64,000 bases of DNA, taken from NCBI RefSeq assembly GCF_002896555.1, contig NZ_MNLH01000003.1:248001-312000 (forward strand). The letters run 5' to 3'. The notes beneath the pieces were generated by a model. It did no database searches and had not been told where the DNA came from. It saw only the letters and a list, made by a program, of their open reading frames with translations. The stretch is from Gardnerella coleohominis. GTDB taxonomy: Bacteria; Actinomycetota; Actinomycetes; Actinomycetales; Bifidobacteriaceae. Position 1 is the stretch's first letter. Each line of letters opens with the position of its first letter. A program made the translations under genes and the position numbers. Below are positions 1 through 9,406 of this stretch, piece by piece.

Positions 1-1795
1 CGTTATGGATTCCAACGATTTGGAACGCGAAAAGGGCATTACTATTCTTGCTAAGAACACTGCTGTGCAATACACTGGTCCATTGGCTGAAAAGTATGGT
101 CATCCAGAAGGTATCACTATTAACGTGATTGATACTCCAGGCCACGCTGATTTCGGCGGCGAAGTTGAGCGCGGTATTTCTATGGTTGACGGCGTTGTTT
201 TGTTGGTTGATGCTTCTGAAGGCCCTCTTCCACAAACTCGTTTCGTGCTTCGTAAAGCTTTGGAATCTAAGCTTCCTGTGATTTTGTGCGTAAACAAAGT
301 CGATCGTCCAGACGCTCGTATTGAAGAAGTTGTTGGTGAGTCAACAGATTTGCTTCTTGGCTTAGCTCAGGACGTTGTTGAGGAAGGTATTGACCTCGAT
401 CTCGACGCTTTGCTTGATTTGCCAGTGATTTATTGCGCTGCTAAAGCTGGATACGCTTCTGTTAATAGGCCTGCGAATGGTGCTCTTCCAGATAACGATA
501 ATTTGGAGCCACTTTTTGACTCTATTATTTCCAACATTCCAGCTCCTGAATACGATGAAAGAGCTCCTCTTCAGGCTCATGTTGCAAACATTGATTCCTC
601 TGACTTCTTGGGCCGTCTTGGTTTAGTGCGAATTTACAACGGTACTTTGGAAAAGGGTAAGACTTACGGTCTTTCTCGCGTCGACGGATCTATTGAAAAC
701 TTCCGCGTTTCTGAGCTTCTTCGCACTCAAGGTTTGGAGCGCACTCCTGTAGCTTCTGCAGGTCCTGGTGACATTGTGGCTGTTGCTGGCGTGAACGATA
801 TTATGATTGGCGAAACGATTGTTGACCAGAATGATCCAAAGCCACTTCCATTAATTCACGTTGACGATCCTGCAATTTCCATGACTTTCGGTGTAAACGA
901 TTCTCCTCTTGCTGGAACTGAAGGCAAGGATCATAAGCTTACTGCTCGTATGATTAAGGATCGTTTGGATCGCGAACTTATTGGTAACGTGTCCATTAAG
1001 GTTCTTCCAACTGATCGCCCAGATACTTGGGAAGTTCAGGGTCGTGGCGAGCTTGCTTTGGCTGTTTTGGCTGAGCAAATGCGTCGCGAAGGCTACGAGC
1101 TTACTGTTGGTCGTCCTCAGGTTGTTACTAAGACTATTGATGGTCAGATTAACGAGCCTATGGAAAGCACTACGATTGACGTTCCAGAAGAGTACATGGG
1201 TACCGTCACTCAGCTTATGGCTGATCGTAAAGGTCGCATGGATTCTATGAGCAACCATGGTTCCGGTTGGGTTCGTTTGCAATTTACTGTTCCTTCTCGT
1301 GGTCTTATTGGTTTCCGCACAGCTTTGCTTTCTGCTACTCGCGGAACTGGTATCGCAAGCTCTATTTCTGCCGGATATGCTCCATGGGCTGGTCAGATTG
1401 TGACTCGTCAAAACGGTTCTATGGTTTGCGATCGTAAGGGTGTTGCAACTCCTTATGCTATGCAGCGTTTGCAAGCTCGTGGTATCTTCTTCGTTGATCC
1501 GCAAAGCCCAGTTTACGAAGGACAAATTGTTGGTATTAACAACAAGCCAGACGAGTTGGATGTGAACATTACTCTTGCTAAGCATATGACTAACATGCGT
1601 TCTTCAACCGCTGATGTGCTTGAAACTTTGACTCCACCAATCAAGATGAGCTTGGAAGAGTCTCTTGACTTCGCTAACGAAGACGAGTGCGTGGAAGTTA
1701 CGCCTGAATCTATTCGCGTGCGCAAGATTATTTTGAGCCGCGACGAATGGTATAAGTGGCGTGCTAAGCAGCGTCGTCAAAATAATGCTGCGTGA
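1..1795 (+). CDS. typA: Ribosome-associated GTPase TypA/BipA, 5' end cut by window
   Basis: Translational GTPase of the EF-G family that binds the 70S ribosome and helps ribosome assembly and stress adaptation. The frame is open from base 2, so the first roughly 40 residues, with the P-loop, lie outside the window; the ATG at 5 is internal (MDSNDLEREKGITI is the switch I region). Visible are G3 DTPGHADF, G4 NKVD, the EF-Tu-like domain 2 (from ANIDSSDFLG), the EF-G-like domains and the BipA C-terminal domain with its basic tail KWRAKQRRQ. Two copies of a 13-bp direct repeat (1816-1828 and 1851-1863) follow the stop. It is incomplete only because of the window edge. Confidence 0.96.
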   Translation, partial: VMDSNDLEREKGITILAKNTAVQYTGPLAEKYGHPEGITINVIDTPGHADFGGEVERGISMVDGVVLLVDASEGPLPQTRFVLRKALESKLPVILCVNKVDRPDARIEEVVGESTDLLLGLAQDVVEEGIDLDLDALLDLPVIYCAAKAGYASVNRPANGALPDNDNLEPLFDSIISNIPAPEYDERAPLQAHVANIDSSDFLGRLGLVRIYNGTLEKGKTYGLSRVDGSIENFRVSELLRTQGLERTPVASAGPGDIVAVAGVNDIMIGETIVDQNDPKPLPLIHVDDPAISMTFGVNDSPLAGTEGKDHKLTARMIKDRLDRELIGNVSIKVLPTDRPDTWEVQGRGELALAVLAEQMRREGYELTVGRPQVVTKTIDGQINEPMESTTIDVPEEYMGTVTQLMADRKGRMDSMSNHGSGWVRLQFTVPSRGLIGFRTALLSATRGTGIASSISAGYAPWAGQIVTRQNGSMVCDRKGVATPYAMQRLQARGIFFVDPQSPVYEGQIVGINNKPDELDVNITLAKHMTNMRSSTADVLETLTPPIKMSLEESLDFANEDECVEVTPESIRVRKIILSRDEWYKWRAKQRRQNNAA

Positions 1796-1963
1796 CGCGT
1801 TTTAAATAAATTTTCTAAGTTACGCGTAATTTATGTATGTTAAATGTGCATAAGTTACGCGTATCTTATTTTTCATGATTGTTTTATAATTTATAGATAT
1901 TTTATAGGGAATTTATAGAAATTTTGTATACTCTTTTATAACTTTTATTTTGTGAGGCGTATT

Positions 1964-2374
1964 ATGAAAGAAAAACCGTGGTCGCATAATCTTCCAGTGT
2001 GGGGCAGGTATGTGGTTACGTTTGTTTCGGCTATTTTATGCGGATTAATCGGCACTTTTGCTCATAGAGTTGGTGCTGCTAGCAATATGCCCATTGGATT
2101 AGTCGTAGCATTTCTTTTAATTCTTATTTCTACTTGGTGCGCGCGTTCTAGAACTGGCATACTTGGATTGTTGTTGCACGTTATATGCTCAAGTGCTGTT
2201 GTTTGGATTATGGCTTTGAGGATTATTGGCAATGATGTGCTTGTTCCTGTTGGATTTTATGCGCAGCTTCCATGGCTTTCTCAAAACGCTGGACGAATAT
2301 GGATTTATGGTGTTGTTGTTCTTCCGCTTCTTATGATTTTCTTACCTTCTAAATTCTTTTCTATGCATAACTAA
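1964..2374 (+). CDS. Small integral membrane protein of unknown function
   Basis: I do not recognise a named family. The 136-residue product is almost wholly hydrophobic, with four likely membrane helices at about residues 11-31, 34-52, 58-78 and 107-125, short loops and few charges; topology suggests both ends are cytoplasmic. I chose the ATG at 1964 because GAGG at 1954-1957 sits six bases upstream; the in-frame GTG at 1952 would overlap that site. It sits alone between typA and glyS with about 165 bp of AT-rich sequence in front, so it probably has its own promoter. It looks like a short actinobacterial membrane protein rather than a fragment, since no flanking homologous frame is visible. 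Confidence 0.7.
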   Translation: MKEKPWSHNLPVWGRYVVTFVSAILCGLIGTFAHRVGAASNMPIGLVVAFLLILISTWCARSRTGILGLLLHVICSSAVVWIMALRIIGNDVLVPVGFYAQLPWLSQNAGRIWIYGVVVLPLLMIFLPSKFFSMHN

Positions 2375-2492
2375 CAGCAGAGCGCGTTTGCAAATAAGTG
2401 TAGTTTTATTTATATTCGTCTAGCGTCACAGGGTTTTTCTATAATAAGCAACGTTTTTAAACAAATTCTTAAAGATCATGAAAAGGTGTATT

Positions 2493-4013
2493 GTGGCTGT
2501 TTCAAAGCTTGATGAAGTCGTGTCCTTGGCTAAGCGTCGAGGTTTTGTGTTCCCGGCCGGCGAAATTTACGGTGGCACGCGCTCTGCGTGGGATTACGGT
2601 CCGTTGGGCGTTGCGTTGAAGGATAATATCAAGCGCGAATGGTGGCGTTACATGGTTACCACGCGTGGAGATGTTGTTGGCGTGGATACTTCCGTTATTT
2701 TGCCTTCGCAAGTGTGGGTTGCTTCCGGTCACGTTTCCGTGTTTAACGATCCTTTGATTGAGTGCTTGAATTGCCATAAGCGTCATCGTGCAGATAAGTT
2801 GGAAGAATCTTATGCTGAAAAGCATGGCGACAAAATGCCAGAAAATGGCTTAAAAGATATTGTTTGCCCAGATTGCGGTACTCGTGGAAACTGGACTGAG
2901 CCGCGCGACTTCAATATGATGCTTCGCACTCATTTAGGACCGGTTGAAGACGAAAACAGCTTGCATTATTTGCGTCCAGAAACAGCTCAGGGCATTTTCG
3001 TGGACTTTAAGAACGTTATGACTTCTACTCGTCAAAAGCCACCTTTCGGTATTGCAAATATTGGTAAGTCTTTCCGTAACGAAATTACGCCTGGAAACTT
3101 CATCTTCCGCACTCGCGAATTTGAGCAGATGGAAATGGAGTTCTTCGTAGAGCCTGGAACCGACGAAGCTTGGCATCAGTATTGGATTGATACTCGCGTG
3201 CGTTGGTATGTGGATTTGGGTGTTAAGCCAGAAAACTTGCGTATGTATGAGCATCCTAAGGAAAAGCTCAGTCACTATTCCAAGCGAACTGTCGACATTG
3301 AATACAAATTCGGCTTCCAAGGTTCGGATTGGGGAGAGCTTGAAGGTATTGCAAACCGTACCGATTACGATTTGTCTGCTCACTCTAAGCATTCTGGCGA
3401 GGATCTGAGCTACTTTAATCAGGCTACTGGCGAAAAGTATGTTCCTTACGTTATTGAGCCTGCTGCTGGCCTTACGCGCTCGCTTATGGCATTCTTGGTT
3501 GACGCGTACGACGTTGACGAAGCTCCAAACACTAAGGGCGGAGTTGACAAGCGCACTGTTCTTCGACTTGATCCTCGCTTGGCTCCTGTTAAAGCTGCAG
3601 TTTTGCCTTTGAGCAAGAAGCCAGAATTGCAATCTGTTGCTCAAGATTTGGCTGCAGATTTGCGCCAGCATGATTGGGTTATTGATTACGATGAGGCTGG
3701 TGCTATTGGTCGCCGCTACCGTCGTGAAGATGAGATTGGTACTCCTTTGTGCGTAACAGTTGACTTCGATACTTTGGAAGATCATGCTGTTACAATCCGC
3801 GAGCGCGACACTATGCAGCAGGAGCGTGTTTCCTTGGACAAGGTTGCAGATTACGTTGCTAGCCGCATTAACGAAAAGCGTGTTAAGTATCCGCAAGGAC
3901 CTGTTGAAATCGTTGGTACTCGCTCGGCTGATGGTGCTGTAGATATTGCTAAAGAAGCAGGAGAAGACGAGTCTAAGCCTGTGCAAATCGCGACTGCTGG
4001 CGGATTGTACTAA
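2493..4013 (+). CDS. glyS: Glycyl-tRNA synthetase (dimeric type)
   Basis: Charges tRNA-Gly with glycine in the cytoplasm. It is the single-chain class II enzyme used by Actinobacteria, not the alpha2beta2 GlyQS form. Seen: the N-terminal FPAGEIYGG segment, zinc-type Cys pairs CLNCH and [14 protein letters not shown], the motif 2 region [14 protein letters not shown], a motif 3 region around AAGLTRS and a C-terminal anticodon-binding domain with [17 protein letters not shown] prefer the GTG start at 2493, giving [10 protein letters not shown], because AAAGG lies six bases upstream; an ATG at 2478 in the same frame is less well placed. An 11-bp unit carrying TGA is repeated three times at 4040-4072, after the stop. 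Confidence 0.95.
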   Translation: MAVSKLDEVVSLAKRRGFVFPAGEIYGGTRSAWDYGPLGVALKDNIKREWWRYMVTTRGDVVGVDTSVILPSQVWVASGHVSVFNDPLIECLNCHKRHRADKLEESYAEKHGDKMPENGLKDIVCPDCGTRGNWTEPRDFNMMLRTHLGPVEDENSLHYLRPETAQGIFVDFKNVMTSTRQKPPFGIANIGKSFRNEITPGNFIFRTREFEQMEMEFFVEPGTDEAWHQYWIDTRVRWYVDLGVKPENLRMYEHPKEKLSHYSKRTVDIEYKFGFQGSDWGELEGIANRTDYDLSAHSKHSGEDLSYFNQATGEKYVPYVIEPAAGLTRSLMAFLVDAYDVDEAPNTKGGVDKRTVLRLDPRLAPVKAAVLPLSKKPELQSVAQDLAADLRQHDWVIDYDEAGAIGRRYRREDEIGTPLCVTVDFDTLEDHAVTIRERDTMQQERVSLDKVADYVASRINEKRVKYPQGPVEIVGTRSADGAVDIAKEAGEDESKPVQIATAGGLY

Positions 4014-4039
4014 TACGCGCTTTATCGATTAAAGATATC

Positions 4040-4072
4040 TTGAGTATCGCTTGAGTATCTCTTGAGTAGCGC
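4040..4072 (+). repeat. 11-bp tandem repeat x3 after glyS, with TGA in each unit
   Basis: Units TTGAGTATCGC, TTGAGTATCTC and TTGAGTAGCGC lie end to end, 26 bases after the glyS stop. Because 11 is not a multiple of three, the TGA falls in each of the three frames in turn, the first being in frame with glyS. Confidence 0.8.
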
Positions 4073-4123
4073 TTAAGAATTAGCAGACAAAATTATTATT
4101 AAAGTGAACGGAGTTAAAGCAAT

Positions 4124-5278
4124 ATGAATTTTTCTATAAAACCAGTGGATTTAGGGAAAGTTCATATTGCAACTCCTGTTGTTTTGTCTCCAATGGCCGG
4201 AATCACTAACTGGCCTTTTCGAGTAATCTGCCGCGAATATGGTCCGGACGGGCTTTACGTGGCAGAAATGATCACAGCTCGCGCATTAGTTGCAAGAAAT
4301 CCAAAAGCATTGCGTTTATGCCGTTTTGCGCCTAGCGAAAAAGTGCGCTCCTTGCAACTTTATGGTGTAAATCCTTCTATAGTTGAGCAAGCAGCTCGAA
4401 TTGTTGTTGACGAAAACATGGCTGATCACGTTGACTTAAACTTCGGCTGCCCAGTTCCAAAAGTTACAAGGCGCGGCGGCGGTTCTGCTCTTCCTTGGAA
4501 AACAGATTTGTTGCAAGAAATTTTGCATCGCGTTGTTTCTGTTTGTGAGCCAGCAGGAATTCCTGTTACAGCTAAATTCCGTGTTGGTATTGACGAAAGT
4601 CATGAAACTTTTATTCAAGCTGGTCATATTGCGCAAGAAGAAGGATGTGCTGCTGTAACTTTGCATGCTCGCACAACTGCAGAATATTACGGTGGTCATT
4701 CAGATTGGCAGCGTATTGGGGAGCTTGTAGAGGCGCTGAATATTCCTGTTTTTGGCAATGGTGATATTTGGGGTGCGGAAGATGCGCTCGCAATGTTTAA
4801 AGAAACTGGTTGCGCTGGTGTTGCTATCGGTCGAGGATGCCAAGGTCGCCCGTGGTTGTTTGCTGATATTCGCAATGCTTGCGAAGGTAGCGATAATCGT
4901 GTGAATCCTACTTTGGCAGAAGTTGGTTCCGTTATTTTGCGTCACTTGAGACTTTTAGTTGAGTTTTATGATGGTGACGAGCGTATGGCTGTTCATGATT
5001 TGCGTAAGCATGTTGCTTGGTATTTAAAGGGTTTCCCTGTTGGTGGCGGTACTCGTAAAGCGTTTATGGAATGCGAGTCAATTGATGACGTGCAACGAAA
5101 TATTGATGCTTTGGACGGGTCTTTAAGATTGCCTGAGCGTATTTTAGACACGCCGCGAGGTAGAGTCCGTTTCGCAAAGAAAGTTCACTTGCCTTATGGC
5201 TGGTTGGATTCGCGCAAAACGTCTCACGAAGAACGTGAAGCGCTTTTTGGCGATGATCCTATGGATGCTAGTTATTAA
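4124..5278 (+). CDS. dusB: tRNA-dihydrouridine synthase (DusB-like)
   Basis: FMN-dependent enzyme that reduces selected uridines in tRNA to dihydrouridine. The 384 residues form a TIM barrel followed by a helical tRNA-binding domain. Seen: LSPMAGITNWPFR (FMN phosphate and start of barrel), NFGCPVPKV with the catalytic Cys, the RRGGGSAL loop, KFRVGI, HARTTAEYYGG, GNGDIW and GVAIGRGCQGRPWLF. The ATG at 4124 is supported by GGAG about 11 bases upstream. It lies downstream of glyS in the same direction with a 110-bp gap that contains tandem repeats, so co-transcription is possible but not shown. Family assignment is firm; the exact Dus subtype and target position are inferred from the usual actinobacterial DusB. 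Confidence 0.93.
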   Translation: MNFSIKPVDLGKVHIATPVVLSPMAGITNWPFRVICREYGPDGLYVAEMITARALVARNPKALRLCRFAPSEKVRSLQLYGVNPSIVEQAARIVVDENMADHVDLNFGCPVPKVTRRGGGSALPWKTDLLQEILHRVVSVCEPAGIPVTAKFRVGIDESHETFIQAGHIAQEEGCAAVTLHARTTAEYYGGHSDWQRIGELVEALNIPVFGNGDIWGAEDALAMFKETGCAGVAIGRGCQGRPWLFADIRNACEGSDNRVNPTLAEVGSVILRHLRLLVEFYDGDERMAVHDLRKHVAWYLKGFPVGGGTRKAFMECESIDDVQRNIDALDGSLRLPERILDTPRGRVRFAKKVHLPYGWLDSRKTSHEEREALFGDDPMDASY

Positions 5279-5503
5279 GTTTTAGTAGTGTTTTCTAGGG
5301 TTTTATTCATAGTTTAAACTACTCTAAACTTTTGTTTATTTATATAAACTTTTATTAAGAAAAACACGATAATAATTTGCGTATAGTCAGGTGTATTATC
5401 GTACCAGACGATTTTTTTAAGTTTTTATTAGTAAAAAGTCGCCATTATCGAGCGTTTTGCGCTAAAGTATTGCGTAAACGTGCTTGAGTGACAGGAGACA
5501 ACG

Positions 5504-6712
5504 GTGAGCGAGATTGCCCAGACTGACAATTTCAACGACAAAACCATCATTAAGGTAGTCGGCGTCGGTGGTGGCGGCGGTAATGCCGTCAACCGAATGA
5601 TCACCGAGGGCTTACAGAATGTAGAGTTTGTAGCTATAAATACAGATGCTAAAGATTTGATGCGCTCGGATGCTGACGTAAAGATTTCATTATCAGATGC
5701 TTCTAGTAGAGGACTTGGAGCTGGAGCTGACCCTGAAAAGGGTGCTAAGGCTGCTCAAGATCATCAATCAGATATCGAAGAGGCATTAAAGGGCGCTGAT
5801 ATGGTGTTCGTCACCTGCGGCGAAGGCGGCGGTACAGGTACTGGTGCTGGCCCTCTCGTGGCTCGTGCAGCACATCAACAAGGTGCATTAACCATTGCTG
5901 TTGTAACTCGTCCATTCAGCTTTGAAGGTCCTCAGCGTGCTGCTTCTGCAAATCTTGGTATTGAAAATCTTCGTAAAGAAGTAGATGCTTTGATCGTTAT
6001 TCCTAACGACCGTTTGTTGGAAGTATCTGATCGCGCTATTGGAATCATCGACGCTTTCAAGTTAGCTGATACAGCTTTACTTTCCGGTGTACGCGGAATT
6101 ACGGATATTATTTCTACCAATTCGTATATTCACGTTGATTTTTCTGATGTTACGGCTATCTTGCGTGGTGCTGGTACTGCTTTGTTCGGTATTGGTGCTG
6201 CTAAGGGTGAAGATCGCGCAACACAGGCTGCTGAAATTGCTATTAGTTCTCCATTGCTTGAAGAAAGCATTGAAGGTGCACATGGTGCTTTGATTAATAT
6301 TGCTGGTCCATGTGATTTGAAACTTCAAGAAGCTTCAGCTGCAACTGAACTTGTACGTAAGGCTATTCATCCAGAAGCCCAGATTATTTGGGGTCTTTCA
6401 TTGGATGATGCTTATGGCGATGAAGTGCGCGTAACTGTTATTGCTGCAGGATTTGACGCTCATTCTAAGAAGGATGATGCTGGTTTATCTGGTAAGTTTG
6501 TAGATATGCAAGCTGGTGTTGAGCATGTTGCTCCAGCTCAGTCAACATCTAAAACTCGTACACAGCCTGAACCAAAACCTGCTGCACCAACTGCAACAAG
6601 CACTCCTTCTATGTTTGAAGAGCCTGCTGCGCGTCAATATGAGTCGCCTGCTCCTTCAGTACAACCTGTTGAGGAACCAGACGAGTTGGATATTCCTGAT
6701 TTCTTGCGCTGA
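5504..6712 (+). CDS. ftsZ: Cell division GTPase FtsZ
   Basis: Tubulin-like GTPase that forms the division ring at midcell. Seen: the GTP-binding N-terminus VVGVGGGGGNAVNRMI, NTDAKDLM, the tubulin signature GGGTGTGAGP near residue 108, RPFSFEG and the T7 loop region; then a disordered Pro/Ala/Gln linker and the conserved C-terminal peptide ELDIPDFLR, which docks SepF and other ring tethers. The start is GTG at 5504 with AGGAG seven bases upstream. SepF follows after 24 bases, so the two are probably co-transcribed and made together. The 225-bp AT-rich region upstream presumably carries the promoter; I could not assign one site with certainty. Confidence 0.97.
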   Translation: MSEIAQTDNFNDKTIIKVVGVGGGGGNAVNRMITEGLQNVEFVAINTDAKDLMRSDADVKISLSDASSRGLGAGADPEKGAKAAQDHQSDIEEALKGADMVFVTCGEGGGTGTGAGPLVARAAHQQGALTIAVVTRPFSFEGPQRAASANLGIENLRKEVDALIVIPNDRLLEVSDRAIGIIDAFKLADTALLSGVRGITDIISTNSYIHVDFSDVTAILRGAGTALFGIGAAKGEDRATQAAEIAISSPLLEESIEGAHGALINIAGPCDLKLQEASAATELVRKAIHPEAQIIWGLSLDDAYGDEVRVTVIAAGFDAHSKKDDAGLSGKFVDMQAGVEHVAPAQSTSKTRTQPEPKPAAPTATSTPSMFEEPAARQYESPAPSVQPVEEPDELDIPDFLR

Positions 6713-6736
6713 AAGTGAATTGAGGAGGGTTGTTCA

Positions 6737-7204
6737 ATGGCTGGATTAGTAAATCGCGTGATGTCGTACATGGGTATGTCAGATGTACAAGATGACGATG
6801 CGATTGAATCTAATGAGCAAGATAGGTCGTTTGATAGCGATTATTCTGTAGCTCCTGGTATTCAGCGTGATGATGCTTCTCGTAGCAGGGATTTTTCTTC
6901 TCCTAGAGTCGGTAGCGCAAATCGTATGAGCAGGATTACTACGATTCATCCGAAGTCATATGACGATGCTCAAATGGTTGGTCGCGCATTGCGAGATGGC
7001 ACTCCTGTTGTGTTAAATCTAACTGGGGTTTCTGAAGCTGTTGCGTATCGTATTGTTGATTTTTCTGCTGGCGTAGTCTTTGGTGTTGGTGGTTCGATTG
7101 AGCGAGTAACACCTAGAGTATTCTTGCTAAGTCCAGCTCAAGTAAATATTAAGGTTGAAAGTACTCCGAAGAGTAATTCTGCCAGGGATTTATTTGCTGA
7201 CTAG
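6737..7204 (+). CDS. sepF: Cell division protein SepF
   Basis: Membrane tether of the FtsZ ring; in Actinobacteria, which lack FtsA, SepF is the main anchor and binds the FtsZ C-terminal peptide. The 155 residues show the expected parts: an N-terminal amphipathic helix MAGLVNRVMSYMGM that inserts in the membrane, an acidic Ser/Asp-rich linker to about residue 65, then the SepF core with PKSYDDAQMVGRALRDG, PVVLNLTG, VDFSAGVVFGVGGSIERV and FLLSPAQVNI. A strong ribosome site GAGGAGGG precedes the ATG. It lies 24 bases after ftsZ and is followed by an intrinsic terminator at 7283-7324, which closes this unit. Confidence 0.95.
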   Translation: MAGLVNRVMSYMGMSDVQDDDAIESNEQDRSFDSDYSVAPGIQRDDASRSRDFSSPRVGSANRMSRITTIHPKSYDDAQMVGRALRDGTPVVLNLTGVSEAVAYRIVDFSAGVVFGVGGSIERVTPRVFLLSPAQVNIKVESTPKSNSARDLFAD

Positions 7205-7282
7205 TTTATTTATTGACTAGGCTATTGAAGAATTGCGTTAATTACGTGAAGATTTGATTGCACAATTTAATATTGATTTTAT

Positions 7283-7324
7283 AAAAGGCAATGTTTTTAT
7301 ATGAATTCATTGCCTTTTTATTTT
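7283..7324 (+). terminator. Intrinsic terminator after sepF
   Basis: An 11-bp perfect stem (7283-7293 with 7308-7318) around a 14-base loop, running into a T-rich tail. It lies about 80 bases after the sepF stop and before yggT, so it should end the ftsZ-sepF transcript. Confidence 0.8.
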
Positions 7325-7386
7325 AAGTATTGCTTTTATGTATATAATTAAAGACCGCGAATAGTGATGGAGTTTATTTAGACAGT

Positions 7387-7686
7387 ATGATTAAAATTTT
7401 GTTGTTCTTTGTGATACTTGCGTTATCTTTGCTTATTGACGCCTATATGACAATACTTTTCTTGCGAGTTATTGCTGATTGGGCACACGTGTTTTTCCCA
7501 TCTTTCAGGCCTAATGGCGTGTTAAGAATTATTATCCGCGTTATTTATAAGCTGACTGAACCGCCATTAAAATTCTTACGGCGCTATATTCCGCCTATGA
7601 ATATGGGGCGCATAAGTTTTGATACAGCGTTTATTGTTTTGTATTTTGGACTTATGCTAATTAGAAATATTATTCATTTGATTTAA
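7387..7686 (+). CDS. YggT family membrane protein
   Basis: Small membrane protein (99 residues) of the YggT/Ycf19 family, which in Gram-positives is almost always found between sepF and divIVA and is thought to act in cell division or envelope integrity; the biochemical role is unknown. Seen: an N-terminal helix at about residues 2-28, the conserved stretch around RVIADWAHVFFPSF, then IYKLTEPPLKFLRRYIPP, which is the family signature (tEPllrplRrxiPp), and a second helix near the C-terminus. GGAG lies upstream of the ATG at 7387. A terminator separates it from sepF, so it likely has its own promoter between 7325 and 7386. Confidence 0.9.
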   Translation: MIKILLFFVILALSLLIDAYMTILFLRVIADWAHVFFPSFRPNGVLRIIIRVIYKLTEPPLKFLRRYIPPMNMGRISFDTAFIVLYFGLMLIRNIIHLI

Positions 7687-7715
7687 TTAGCAAATTATTG
7701 TTTATCTACATTCAT

Positions 7716-7830
7716 AAAAGTTGACAGCGAAAGCAGATACTGGAAGTAGCAGCGAGAGTTGGCAGCGAAAGTAGATATTGAAAGCAAATTGCAAAAGTAG
7801 ATACTAAAAGTAGGCAGTAAAAATAAATAA
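7716..7830. repeat. Degenerate repeats between yggT and divIVA
   Basis: The 260-bp gap holds several imperfect copies of a unit like GCAGCGAAAGTAGATACT, at variable spacing, followed by AT-rich sequence that probably includes the divIVA promoter. No reading frame is supported here. Confidence 0.6.
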
Positions 7831-7946
7831 TATTATTAATTTTATTTTTTATACTCGTGTTTTGCTGTAATTGGTTACTCAACGTGATAGCATCAAATAG
7901 ATATATATCTTGGAGCATAGTCCCCAAAAGTGAGGTGTAATGCATT

Positions 7947-9260
7947 ATGACTCTTTTAACGCCTAAAGATATCCGAGAGCATACTTTCCAGATTGTTCGT
8001 TTTAAAGGTGGTTATGACGTCGACGAGGTTGACGACTTTTTGGATCAAGTCACCGAAACAATCGAAGCTCTTGGTCAGCAAGCTGTTCAAGGACTTGGGG
8101 CTTCAACTCAGTCTTTGGGACAGGATGTTGCAGGATTAAATAAGAAGATTGCTGAGCTTACTTCTAAGGTTGAATCTTTAACCAAGGAAAATGAATCTTT
8201 GCGTGCAGCTTCTAAAGAAGGCTCCGATAAGGAAGATGTTGTTTCTGCAAAGCTTACTGAAGCAGAAGAAAGCAACCGCGCTTTGTCTGCGCAGAATCAG
8301 CAACTTAAGGAGCAACTTGACGCTATGAGCAATCAAATTGATCAGCTTACAGCACAAGCAGCTAAGTCTGATAATGACGATAAGGCAGCTGCGAAGGAAC
8401 TTGAAACTGTTAAGCGTGAGCGTGATGACTTCCGTGCAAGCAGTGAGAATTTGGGTCGAGAACTTGACAATATTCGTCAGCAGCTTGTTGTTACACAGCA
8501 AGAAAATGCTAAGTTCCAAGATTTAGCTCGCCAACTTGAAGAATCTCGTCAGCGCGAGGAACAGTTGCGTAAGCAAGTTTCTAAGCTCGAACCAAATACT
8601 GAAACCGGTAGCTTGCAGAAGATTGCTGGCGCTGGTGCTGAAGTTTCAGGATCTGAGCCTGAACGCGCTACTGCAATGTTGACTCTTGCTATGCAACTTC
8701 ATGATCAATATGTTGATAAGGGCAAGGCTAAGGCTCAGCAGATTGTTGAAGAAAGCCAAGCTCGTTATAACGAAGTTATTGCAAAGGCTGATGATTACTC
8801 TAATCGCACACGTTCTGAAGCAGATACATACAGCAAGCAGACTCGTGGTGATTCAGATGATTACTCTGCACGTACTCGTTCTGACGCCGATGCTTATGCC
8901 GCTCGTGCGCATAATGAAGCTGATGCTTATTCAGGCAAGGTTCGTCAAGCTGCAGATGATTACGCTAAGCAAGTTCATGAGCAAGCTGATCAGTATGAAG
9001 CTGAAGTTCAGCATCGTGCTGCCGACTATGACGCTAATACTCGCACTAAGGCCGATGCTTATGCTCGCCAGGTACGTGAGAATCTTGAGAAGCAAACTAA
9101 AGTTATCGAAGGTAATATTCAGAGCCTTAAGCAGTTCGAAACTGAATATCGTGCTCGCTTGACTGATTTCCTTGGACAGCTTGTTGCTCAAGTTTCCGAT
9201 GCAAATACTTATGACTCATTAGGTCAGAAGCAAGCTTCCACTGAAGATAAGAAGGAGTAG
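7947..9260 (+). CDS. divIVA: DivIVA/Wag31 polar growth scaffold with hendecad array
   Basis: Coiled-coil protein that marks curved membrane at poles and septa and directs wall synthesis in Actinobacteria. Residues 1-50 form the DivIVA membrane-binding domain (LTPKDIREHTFQIVRF, GYDVDEVDDFLDQV). Residues 60-220 are a long coiled coil rich in Glu/Gln/Lys. After a helical segment (residues 235-280), residues 281-379 hold nine consecutive 11-residue units of the type ADxYxxxxRxx, then a final coil. At 437 residues it is much longer than Mycobacterium Wag31 (about 260), mainly because of these two coiled parts. The ATG is preceded by GAGGTG about ten bases upstream. Its position after sepF and yggT fits the usual division cluster. 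Confidence 0.94.
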   Translation: MTLLTPKDIREHTFQIVRFKGGYDVDEVDDFLDQVTETIEALGQQAVQGLGASTQSLGQDVAGLNKKIAELTSKVESLTKENESLRAASKEGSDKEDVVSAKLTEAEESNRALSAQNQQLKEQLDAMSNQIDQLTAQAAKSDNDDKAAAKELETVKRERDDFRASSENLGRELDNIRQQLVVTQQENAKFQDLARQLEESRQREEQLRKQVSKLEPNTETGSLQKIAGAGAEVSGSEPERATAMLTLAMQLHDQYVDKGKAKAQQIVEESQARYNEVIAKADDYSNRTRSEADTYSKQTRGDSDDYSARTRSDADAYAARAHNEADAYSGKVRQAADDYAKQVHEQADQYEAEVQHRAADYDANTRTKADAYARQVRENLEKQTKVIEGNIQSLKQFETEYRARLTDFLGQLVAQVSDANTYDSLGQKQASTEDKKE

Positions 9261-9265
9261 TTTTC

Positions 9266-9357
9266 TGCACAAGCGCGCAATTTTAGATTAATTTTTAAAT
9301 TAGTTTTAGATTAGTTTCAGGCTAGTTTTAGATTGATTTTTAAGTTAATTTTAAGTG
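9266..9357. repeat. T-rich degenerate repeats after divIVA
   Basis: The gap between divIVA and lspA consists largely of imperfect copies of a unit like AGTTTTAGATTA. No hairpin terminator is visible in this stretch. Confidence 0.55.
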
Positions 9358-9406
9358 TTTGCGTGCTAGAGCCGATACTATTTCGCTATTACAGATCGGA
9401 TAAAAA

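Noticed and set aside
1..1795. typA as a truncated pseudogene
   Set aside because: The missing 5' end is due to the window boundary; the remaining frame is intact and all downstream motifs are present.
2934..3986. Long minus-strand open frame opposite glyS (350 codons), and similar ones opposite typA (851-1585), the giant surface gene (21283-22143) and guaB (31925-32575)
   Set aside because: They lie opposite strongly supported genes, have no ribosome site or recognisable product, and stay open because the sense genes rarely use codons that read as stops on the other strand.
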